Assembly: GCA_023443765.1 (NCBI GenBank) | Contig: JAEZTA010000031.1 | Span: 1 to 15,704, forward strand | Direction: 5' to 3' | From: Bacteroidota bacterium | GTDB lineage: Bacteria; Bacteroidota; Bacteroidia; Bacteroidales; Rikenellaceae | DNA length: 15,704 nt | Part shown: positions 6,816 through 12,832 of the stretch, one piece after another | How positions within the stretch are numbered: the stretch's first letter is position 1 | How the letters are laid out: each line of letters begins with the position of its first letter | Notes under the pieces: model-generated | What the model was told of the DNA's origin: nothing | Database searches by the model: none | The model's input: the letters and a program-made list of their open reading frames with translations, nothing else | Translations under genes and position numbers: made by a program

Positions 6816-7598
6816 TTACAGCTCCCGGATCCAGATATTGCGGAAGCTGATCGGGGCGCTCGGGTCGCCGTGCGACTGGAGGCGAATCGGGCCTGCGCCG
6901 TGGGCGACAACCTTCGGGAAGCCGATGTATTCGGTAGTTCCGAGGATCGTCGTGTTGTTCTGGAGCACGACGCCGTTCTGGATAACCGTCACGTGGGGCG
7001 GGACGCGGTAGGTTCCGTCCTTCTTGAAAACAGGTGCGGTATAGATAATGTCGAACACGTTCCACTCGCCCGGTTTGCGCATGGCATTGGCCAAGGGAGG
7101 CGTCTGCTTGTAGACGCTGCCGGTCTGCCCGTTGACATAGGTTTCGTTGTCGTAGCAGTCCAGAATCTGGATTTCATACTTATCCTGCAGGAAAACGCCG
7201 CTGTTTCCGCGGGCCTGGCTCGTTCCGGTTATGCCTTCGGGCACACACCACTCCAGGTGCAGCTGGAAACTTTCGAACTCCTGTTTGGTGAGGATGTCGC
7301 CCTTTTTCTTATCGACCGTAAAAACGCCGTCGTGGACGATCCATTCGGCCGGACCGTCGGCCTTTGCGCTCTTCCAGGCCGAAAGGTCCCTGCCGTCGAA
7401 CAAAACAACGGCGTCGGAAGGGGCGCTGTTGGTCCGAATATCGCCCGGGGTAACGACCTGGGGCTGCGGCGTCCAGTATTCGGACATGCGGGGACGCATG
7501 GGTTCCGGTTCGGGGTATTGGGTTTGTGCCGTTGCAGCGACACCGGCCGCGCAGGCACAGAGGGCCGCAGCGGTTTTCAGGGAGAAAGACCTCTTCAT
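6816..7598 (-). CDS. Exported DUF1080 protein (3-keto-disaccharide hydrolase family)
   Basis: A 260-residue protein of the DUF1080 jelly-roll family, which is linked to periplasmic 3-keto-glycoside hydrolysis; several members have been described as 3-keto-disaccharide hydrolases. A signal peptide is clear: MKRSFSLK, a hydrophobic core, then a probable cut near ATAQ (residues 22-25). A proline-rich linker (28-52) leads to the domain: LFDGRDLSAWK at 66-76, EWCVP at 116-120, GNSGVFLQDKYEIQILDCY at 131-149, GEWN at 177-180, and the end motif GPIRLQSHG at 236-244 with FRNIWIREL at 252-260. All of these are typical. It is the first gene of a leftward unit with DPP III and a small membrane protein, and has its own -7 element. 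The substrate is unknown, and no oxidoreductase that would make a 3-keto sugar is in the window. Confidence 0.9.
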   Translation of the reverse strand: MKRSFSLKTAAALCACAAGVAATAQTQYPEPEPMRPRMSEYWTPQPQVVTPGDIRTNSAPSDAVVLFDGRDLSAWKSAKADGPAEWIVHDGVFTVDKKKGDILTKQEFESFQLHLEWCVPEGITGTSQARGNSGVFLQDKYEIQILDCYDNETYVNGQTGSVYKQTPPLANAMRKPGEWNVFDIIYTAPVFKKDGTYRVPPHVTVIQNGVVLQNNTTILGTTEYIGFPKVVAHGAGPIRLQSHGDPSAPISFRNIWIREL

Positions 7599-7637
7599 AT
7601 TCAGTTTTTTAGTCGGTTTAGGAATTTATACTGCATA

Positions 7638-7645
7638 CAAAGATA
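7638..7645 (-). promoter_or_regulatory. -7 element for the DUF1080-DPP III unit
   Basis: The minus strand reads TATCTTTG (7645-7638), an exact TAnnTTTG match about 40 nt upstream of the DUF1080 ATG. No TTTG is found 19-21 nt further upstream (AAAG instead), so the -33 box is degenerate. The site faces the panC promoter, about 77 nt away. Confidence 0.55.
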
Positions 7646-7683
7646 GTATAAACCATCCGGAATAGCTTTCAGTCCTTTTATAA

Positions 7684-7704
7684 TTTTTCATTTTTCATTT
7701 TCCA
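7684..7704. repeat. Short T-rich heptamer repeat between divergent promoters
   Basis: TTTTTCA occurs twice in tandem and is followed by TTTTCCA (on the minus strand TGGAAAA TGAAAAA TGAAAAA). The tract is in the AT-rich divergent spacer and overlaps the place where the panC -33 box should be. It may be only compositional, or may act as an upstream A/T tract for one of the two promoters. Confidence 0.45.
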
Positions 7705-7721
7705 TTCTTAATTATCTTTTC

Positions 7722-7729
7722 TACCTTTG
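7722..7729 (+). promoter_or_regulatory. -7 element for panC-panD
   Basis: TACCTTTG is an exact TAnnTTTG match 26 nt upstream of the panC ATG at 7756, predicting a leader of about 20 nt. The -33 position 20 nt upstream reads TTTT rather than TTTG. A near-match TATCTTTT at 7713-7720 could be a second, weaker start. Confidence 0.6.
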
Positions 7730-7755
7730 CCCCGCAACTCGTTTCAAATAAAGAG

Positions 7756-8592
7756 ATGAAAGTATTTACAAGCGTCAAGGAACTTCGCGCCGAACTGGAC
7801 CGGGCGGACCAGTCGGGAATCGGCTTCGTACCCACGATGGGCGCCCTGCATGCAGGACACCGTTCGCTCGTGGAGCGTGCCCGCAGGGAGAATGCCACGG
7901 TCGTCGTGAGCGTCTTCGTAAACCCGACGCAATTCAACGACAAGAACGACCTGAGGCACTACCCCCGTACTCCGGAGGCAGATGCGCGCCTCTTGGAAGA
8001 GGCCGGTGCGGATTTCGTACTGATGCCCGCGGTCGGGGAGATATATCCCGAGGAGGACACCCGGATTTTCGACTTCGGGCAGGTCGACAAGGTGATGGAG
8101 GGCGCCACGCGCCCCGGGCACTTCAACGGCGTGGCGCAGGTCGTCAGCCGCCTGTTCGACATCGTGCGCCCGGCGCGCGCCTACTTCGGGGAGAAGGATT
8201 TCCAGCAGATCGCCATTATCAAGGCGATGGTGGCCCAGCTGAAACTGCCGGTGGAGATCGTCGAATGCGCGATCGTCCGCGGGGAGGACGGACTGGCGCT
8301 CTCGTCGCGCAACACGCTGCTCGACACAGAGCATCGTGCAGCAGCACCTCACATTTACGCCGTACTGCACGAGGCTGCGGAGAAATCGCAGGAGTTGGCG
8401 CCCGCCGAACTGAAGGCATGGGTGACGGCCGAAGTGGAGCGCAACCCGCTGCTCAAGGTCATCTACTACCAGTCGGTCGACGCGCTGACGATGCAGGAAG
8501 TCGCCGCATGGAGCGATTCGCCCCGCATTCAGGGCTGCATCGCGGTACAGGCCGGGAACATTCGTTTAATCGACAACATCCGAATCCGATAA
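7756..8592 (+). CDS. panC: Pantothenate synthetase (pantoate--beta-alanine ligase)
   Basis: PanC condenses pantoate and beta-alanine with ATP to form pantothenate, the vitamin precursor of coenzyme A, in the cytosol. It has 278 residues, normal for the family. Motifs: PTMGALHAGH at 26-35, containing the HIGH-like HAGH (32-35) of the nucleotidyl-transfer fold; FVNPTQF at 54-60; FGEKDFQQ at 144-151; and the KMSKS-like LSSRN at 182-186. GHFNGV at 121-126 belongs to the pantoate pocket. The ATG at 7756 follows a -7 element with a short leader and a weak purine stretch (AAAGAG). Its stop codon shares one base with the panD start (TAATG), indicating coupled translation. panB and panE are not in the window. 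The assignment is secure. Confidence 0.97.
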   Translation: MKVFTSVKELRAELDRADQSGIGFVPTMGALHAGHRSLVERARRENATVVVSVFVNPTQFNDKNDLRHYPRTPEADARLLEEAGADFVLMPAVGEIYPEEDTRIFDFGQVDKVMEGATRPGHFNGVAQVVSRLFDIVRPARAYFGEKDFQQIAIIKAMVAQLKLPVEIVECAIVRGEDGLALSSRNTLLDTEHRAAAPHIYAVLHEAAEKSQELAPAELKAWVTAEVERNPLLKVIYYQSVDALTMQEVAAWSDSPRIQGCIAVQAGNIRLIDNIRIR

Positions 8593-8951
8593 TGAAATTC
8601 CAGATTGAAGTCATCAAATCGAAGATTCACCGCGTAACGGTCACGCAGGCTGACCTGAATTACGTGGGGAGCATCACCATCGACGAGGCGCTCATGGAAG
8701 CCGCCAACATGATCGAAGGCGAGAAGGTCCAGATTATGGACATCGACAACGGAGAGCGTTTCGAGACCTACATCATCAAGGGCGAGCGCGGCAGCGGCTG
8801 CATCTGCCTCAACGGCGCCGCAGCGCGCAAGGTGCAGGTGGGCGACGTGATCATCATCGCATCCTATGCGCTGATGGATTTCGAGGACGCCAAGCAGTTC
8901 CGTCCGTGGGTCATTTTCCCCGACACGGCGACCAACCAACTGGTGAAATAA
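8592..8951 (+). CDS. panD: Aspartate 1-decarboxylase (pyruvoyl enzyme)
   Basis: PanD decarboxylates L-aspartate to beta-alanine, the second substrate of PanC, so the adjacent pair supplies and uses beta-alanine. The product is 119 residues, matching the small bacterial pyruvoyl type. The zymogen cleaves itself between G26 and S27 in YVGSITID to make the N-terminal pyruvoyl group. K9, R56 and Y60 (GERFETY) and the loop CLNGAAAR at 72-79 (N74) match the active-site residues of the family. The start overlaps the panC stop by one base. An intrinsic terminator follows 35 nt after the stop. No PanM/PanZ-like maturation factor is visible nearby, as is usual outside enterobacteria. Confidence 0.97.
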   Translation: MKFQIEVIKSKIHRVTVTQADLNYVGSITIDEALMEAANMIEGEKVQIMDIDNGERFETYIIKGERGSGCICLNGAAARKVQVGDVIIIASYALMDFEDAKQFRPWVIFPDTATNQLVK

Positions 8952-8985
8952 CAGCCGCCGGTACGGCCGCAGGCCGAACAGACAC

Positions 8986-9013
8986 AAAATCTCCCCGAAA
9001 AGGGAGATTTTTT
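8986..9013 (+). terminator. Intrinsic terminator after panD
   Basis: AAAATCTCCC (8986-8995) pairs with GGGAGATTTT (9002-9011) around a six-base loop CGAAAA, ending in a run of T (9008-9013). This 10-bp stem closes the panC-panD unit and separates it from the DUF456 unit. Confidence 0.88.
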
Positions 9014-9025
9014 CGTATAAACCGT

Positions 9026-9033
9026 TATCTTTG
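9026..9033 (+). promoter_or_regulatory. -7 element for the DUF456-M16 unit
   Basis: TATCTTTG is an exact TAnnTTTG match 88 nt upstream of the DUF456 ATG, just past the panD terminator. The expected -33 position falls within the terminator stem and reads GGGA, so this is a -7-only candidate. Transcription would start near 9038-9041 and give a leader of about 80 nt. Confidence 0.55.
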
Positions 9034-9046
9034 CAGGAGATAACTG

Positions 9047-9105
9047 CTGCAAAGACAGGCGACCCGGCGCATTTCCCCGGCCGGCGGCCTGTGTTGCCTT
9101 TGCAG
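9047..9105 (+). promoter_or_regulatory. Predicted long hairpin in the DUF456 leader
   Basis: CTGCAAAGACAGGC (9047-9060) can pair with GCCTGT (9087-9092) and CTTTGCAG (9098-9105), a 14-bp stem interrupted by one 5-nt bulge (GTTGC) around a GC-rich 26-nt loop. The right arm ends 16 nt before the ATG at 9122. The left arm's CTGCAAA (9047-9053) could instead pair with TTTGCAG at 9030-9036, if transcription started further upstream. The pairing is seen; a regulatory role is inferred. It is not followed by a T-run, so it is not a terminator. Confidence 0.45.
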
Positions 9106-9121
9106 GGTCAAGCACTCTTCG

Positions 9122-9634
9122 ATGGACATAACCCTCTCCATAGCCGCATTCCTGCTCTCGATACTGGGCATTATCGGGTGCATCGTACCCGCCCTGCCGG
9201 GCGTGGTGCTGAGCTACGCAGGACTTCTGTGCGCCTGGTTCACCTCCTACTCTCACATGTCGACCGGAGCGCTCTGGATGTGGCTCGTGGTGACTGTCGC
9301 CGTGAGCGTGGCGGACTATTTCCTGCCGGCCTGGATGACGCGCCGCTTCGGGGGATCGCGCTCGGGGGCCATCGGCGCCACGGTGGGCGTCTTCGCCGGG
9401 TTCTTCCTCTTTCCGCCCATAGGCATCATCCTCGGCCCGTTCCTCGGCGCCGTACTGGGTGAACTCCTGAACGACCGCGGCGACGTTCCGAAAGCCTTCC
9501 TGGTGGGGTTCGGGTCGTTTCTCGCCTTCATCGTCGGCACGGGAATCAAGCTGGCCGCCTCGGTGGGCATGCTGATCCACGTCGCAACCGACACCTACCC
9601 CGCACTCCGGGACTGGTTTACAACAACATTCTAA
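9122..9634 (+). CDS. DUF456 family membrane protein
   Basis: A 170-residue polytopic membrane protein with the pattern of the DUF456 family, whose function is not established. Hydrophobic segments lie near 3-22, 24-42, 49-69, 83-112 and 122-150. The features that give the family away are IVPALPGVVLSYAG at 21-34, an aspartate in a membrane segment (VADYFLP, 63-69), the glycine-rich repeats GSRSGAIGATVGVFAGFF at 78-95, and GIILGPFLGAVLGELL at 101-116. The glycine-zipper-like helices suggest tight packing or oligomers. No Shine-Dalgarno precedes the ATG at 9122; the leader carries a predicted hairpin. The M16 lipoprotein gene begins 12 nt after its stop, so they are probably one unit, though no functional link between the two families is known to me. 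Confidence 0.85.
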   Translation: MDITLSIAAFLLSILGIIGCIVPALPGVVLSYAGLLCAWFTSYSHMSTGALWMWLVVTVAVSVADYFLPAWMTRRFGGSRSGAIGATVGVFAGFFLFPPIGIILGPFLGAVLGELLNDRGDVPKAFLVGFGSFLAFIVGTGIKLAASVGMLIHVATDTYPALRDWFTTTF

Positions 9635-9646
9635 AACATATCGCGT

Positions 9647-12547
9647 ATGAAAAGGTTTCTACTACTAACGGCGGTCATCCTCGCGATGCTCGCTTCGTCT
9701 TGCAGTAAATACAAGTACGAAACGGTCGCAGGCGATCCGTTGAAAACCCGGATTTACACGCTCCCGAACGGCCTGAAGGTCTACATGAGCGTCATGAAGG
9801 AGCAGCCCCGCATCCAGACGGCCATCGCCGTAAAGGTCGGCGGCAAGAACGACCCCGCCGAGACGACGGGCCTCGCCCACTACTTCGAGCACCTGATGTT
9901 CAAGGGAACCGAACAGTTCGGAACAGCCGACTACGCCGCGGAGAAACCGATGCTCGACGAAATCGAATCGTTGTTCGAGGTCTACCGCAAGACCTCCGAC
10001 GAAGCCGAACGTGCGGCGATTTACCACCGCATCGACTCGGTCAGCTACGAGGCTTCGAAGATCGCCATCCCGAACGAGTACGACAAACTGATGGCCGCCA
10101 TCGGCGCCAACGGAACCAATGCCTTCACGTCGCAGGACATGACCGTTTACGTCGAGGACATCCCCTCGAACCAGATCGACAACTGGGCGAAAATCCAGGC
10201 CGACCGGTTCCTTCACCCGGTGATTCGCGGTTTCCACACCGAGCTGGAGACCATCTACGAGGAGAAGAACATGTCGCTGACGCAGGACAGCCGCAAGCTG
10301 TGGGAGGAGATGGACGCCGCGCTGTTCCCCAACCACCCCTACGGCACGCAGACCGTGCTGGGAACGCAGGAGAGCCTGAAAAACCCGTCGATCACCAACG
10401 TCAAAAATTACCACAAGACCTACTACGTGCCCAACAACATGGCCGTCTGCGTCTCGGGTGATTTCAACCCCGACGAGATGATCGCAACGATCGACAAATA
10501 TTTCGGCGGCATACAGCCCAATCCCGAACTGCCGAAGCTGGAGTTCGAGCCCGAGCAGCCGATCACCGCACCCGTAGTCAGGGAGGTATTCGGCCCCGAA
10601 GCCGCACGCGTCATGATGGGCTGGCGTCTTCCCGCCGCAACGGACCCGTCGAACGACGTGGCGGCAATCGTAGGTTCGATCCTCTACAACGGGCAGGCCG
10701 GACTGGTGGACCTCGACCTGAACCAGCAGCAGAAAGTCCTCGGCGCATATGCCTACGCATCGTCGCAGCCCGACTACGGAACGTTCCTCATGGCAGGCAA
10801 CCCGAAAAGCGGGCAGTCGCTCGACGAGGTGCGCGACCTGCTGCTGGCAGAAGCGGCGAAGATTCGCGCCGGGGAGTTCGACGAAGGGCTGATCGAAGCT
10901 TCGGTCAACAACTACAAAATGGAGTTGATGAAGCAGTACGACGATTACAGCGAACGGGCACTGATCTACGTCTACTCGTTCATCAACGGAGCGAAGTGGG
11001 CGGACGAGATCAGGCAGCTGGACCGTCTGGCGAAGATCACCAAGCAGGATGTCGTGGACTGGGCCAACAAGTACCTCGGTCCCGAGAGCTACGCCATCGT
11101 CTACAAGCGTGAGGGCAAGGACCCCAACGAGCAGAAGATCGCAGCCCCGAAGATCACGCCCATCGCCACCAACCGCGATGCGCAGAGCGCCTTCCTGACC
11201 GAAATCCAGAACTCTGAGGTACAGCCCATCGAACCGGTGTTCGTGGATTACTCGAAAGACATGGCGCAGTTCGAAGCCCGCAAAGGCATCGACGTGCTCT
11301 ACAAGAAGAACGAGAGCAACGACATCTTCTCGCTGACCTACGTATTTAACACCGGCACGGAGAACGATCCGGCGCTCAACCTGGCGTTCGACTACCTGGG
11401 TTACCTCGGCTCCGATTCGCTGACGGCCGAGCAGATCGCGTCCAAAATGTACGACATCGCCTGCTCGTTCTCGATGCGCGCCGGGTCGAACCAGTGCTCG
11501 ATCTCGATCACGGGCCTCAGCGAGAACATGGCCCAGGCCATGGAGATCGTCGGGGACCTGCTGGCCAACGCCAAGCCCGACGAAGCGATCCTGGCCAACC
11601 TCAAGGCCGACATGGTGAAAAGCCGTGCGGATGCCAAGCTCAACCAGAGCCGCTGCTTCCGCGCCTTGCAGCAGTACATGTTCTTCGGTCCGGATTTCAT
11701 CCGCCGCACGACGCTCCCGAACCCCAATCTCGAAGCGACAGCCTCGGAAGCCCTGCTGGCAAAGATTCAGGACCTGCTGGGCAAACAGCACGAGGTATTG
11801 TACTACGGTCCGCAGTCGGAAAAGGAAGTGGCCGAGGCTTTGGCCGCACACCACAAAACGCCCGCGGAGCTCCAACCCCTCGAAAAGAAGCACGTGCAGT
11901 TGCTCCCGACGGACGAGAGCCAGGTGCTGATGGCCCAGTACGACGCCAAGCAGCTCTACTACATGCAGTTCTCGAACCTCGGTAAGCAGTTCGACGTTAC
12001 GGCCGATCCCGAAATCACGCTTTACAACGAGTACTTCGGCGGCGGCATGAACTCCATCGTGTTCCAGGAGATGCGCGAAGCCCGCGGACTCGCCTACTCG
12101 GCATCGGCGCGCATCATGCAGCCGGGCTATGCCGACAGAAATTACGGTTACATGGCTTTCATCGCCACGCAGAACGACAAAATGCGGACGGCGATCGAGG
12201 CATTCGACGAGATCATCAACAACATGCCCGAATCGGAAGCCGCGTTCAACATCGCCAAGGACGGGTTGATCTCCCGCCTGCGCACCGACCGTACGGTGAA
12301 GGACCAGGTGCTGTGGAGCTACATCGACCAGCGCGACATGGGCCTCGGGGAGGATCGCAACAAACAGATTTTCGAGAAGGTGCAGGCGATGACGCTCGCC
12401 GACGTAAAAACAGCGCAGGAGAAGTGGGTCAAGGACCGCAAATATGTTTACGGCATCCTGGGCGATATTCAGGACCTCGACCTCAACTACCTCAAGACGC
12501 TCGGCCCGATCCGGACCGTTTCGCAGGAGGAAATTTTCGGGTATTAA
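9647..12547 (+). CDS. M16 family zinc metalloprotease (insulinase/pitrilysin type), predicted lipoprotein
   Basis: A 966-residue, two-lobed M16 protease. The N-terminus is a lipoprotein signal with the lipobox ASSC (C19), so the enzyme is exported and membrane-anchored, presumably acting on peptides or misfolded proteins in the periplasm or at the cell surface. The N-terminal lobe carries the inverted zinc motif HYFEH (H78, catalytic E81, H82) in a typical HLMFKGTE context. The third ligand is in the acidic segment around 199-206 (ELETIYEE). The C-terminal lobe (from ~540) lacks HxxEH, as expected for the non-catalytic half, and has the substrate-side motif FGGGMNSIVFQEMREARGLAYS at about 797-818. 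The length and the fused double lobe match single-chain pitrilysin-type proteins common in Bacteroidota. A strong terminator follows. No second M16 partner gene is present. Confidence 0.95.
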   Translation: MKRFLLLTAVILAMLASSCSKYKYETVAGDPLKTRIYTLPNGLKVYMSVMKEQPRIQTAIAVKVGGKNDPAETTGLAHYFEHLMFKGTEQFGTADYAAEKPMLDEIESLFEVYRKTSDEAERAAIYHRIDSVSYEASKIAIPNEYDKLMAAIGANGTNAFTSQDMTVYVEDIPSNQIDNWAKIQADRFLHPVIRGFHTELETIYEEKNMSLTQDSRKLWEEMDAALFPNHPYGTQTVLGTQESLKNPSITNVKNYHKTYYVPNNMAVCVSGDFNPDEMIATIDKYFGGIQPNPELPKLEFEPEQPITAPVVREVFGPEAARVMMGWRLPAATDPSNDVAAIVGSILYNGQAGLVDLDLNQQQKVLGAYAYASSQPDYGTFLMAGNPKSGQSLDEVRDLLLAEAAKIRAGEFDEGLIEASVNNYKMELMKQYDDYSERALIYVYSFINGAKWADEIRQLDRLAKITKQDVVDWANKYLGPESYAIVYKREGKDPNEQKIAAPKITPIATNRDAQSAFLTEIQNSEVQPIEPVFVDYSKDMAQFEARKGIDVLYKKNESNDIFSLTYVFNTGTENDPALNLAFDYLGYLGSDSLTAEQIASKMYDIACSFSMRAGSNQCSISITGLSENMAQAMEIVGDLLANAKPDEAILANLKADMVKSRADAKLNQSRCFRALQQYMFFGPDFIRRTTLPNPNLEATASEALLAKIQDLLGKQHEVLYYGPQSEKEVAEALAAHHKTPAELQPLEKKHVQLLPTDESQVLMAQYDAKQLYYMQFSNLGKQFDVTADPEITLYNEYFGGGMNSIVFQEMREARGLAYSASARIMQPGYADRNYGYMAFIATQNDKMRTAIEAFDEIINNMPESEAAFNIAKDGLISRLRTDRTVKDQVLWSYIDQRDMGLGEDRNKQIFEKVQAMTLADVKTAQEKWVKDRKYVYGILGDIQDLDLNYLKTLGPIRTVSQEEIFGY

Positions 12548-12564
12548 TCCCCCGCTACGACACG

Positions 12565-12606
12565 AAAAGAACAGCTTCGGCCAAAAGGCCGGGGCTGTTC
12601 TTTTTT
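12565..12606 (+). terminator. Intrinsic terminator after the M16 gene
   Basis: AAAAGAACAGC (12565-12575) pairs with GCTGTTCTTTT (12594-12604). The stem continues inward through TTCGGCC/GGCCGGG with two G-T pairs, leaving an AAAA loop. The result is an 18-bp hairpin with a T-run ending at 12606. It starts 17 nt after the M16 stop. Confidence 0.92.
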
Positions 12607-12756
12607 CACCCGGCAGGCGGGCCGCGCGCAGGCATTCGCTTAACCGTCAGGCATGTTCGAAAAACGCCCCTCAGCGGCATCAGTCCGCGAATATGTTCTT
12701 TTAATCAATGAAAATTTATTTTTCGGGAAAGAGGATACAAACAACAAAATAATCAC

Positions 12757-12764
12757 TACATTTG
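12757..12764 (+). promoter_or_regulatory. -7 element for the hybrid histidine kinase
   Basis: TACATTTG is an exact TAnnTTTG match in the AT-rich spacer 68 nt upstream of the kinase ATG at 12833; the -33 position 20 nt upstream reads GGAT, so only the -7 half is convincing. The rest of the spacer (12607-12832) shows no other gene. Its frame happens to stay open from an ATG at 12653, but the AT-rich composition and this promoter argue for a start at 12833. Confidence 0.5.
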
Positions 12765-12832
12765 ACGCATTATGGGCGTTTTTAACCCAAAGCAAACTAC
12801 ACGAATTCGTCATTTTAGCCTCTTTGTCCATC

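Noticed and set aside
5734..7011. A 425-codon plus-strand frame opposite DPP III and the DUF1080 gene
   Set aside because: It crosses the boundary of two real minus-strand genes and has no family features.
6772..7065. N-terminal extension of the DPP III frame to 7065
   Set aside because: It would overlap the same-strand DUF1080 gene by about 250 nt and would bury the lipoprotein signal that begins at the ATG at 6771.
9665..11893. A 742-codon open frame on the minus strand opposite the M16 gene
   Set aside because: It is fully antisense to a conserved M16 protease with intact zinc motifs. The low-complexity, Val/Leu/Arg-rich translation is typical of a shadow frame.
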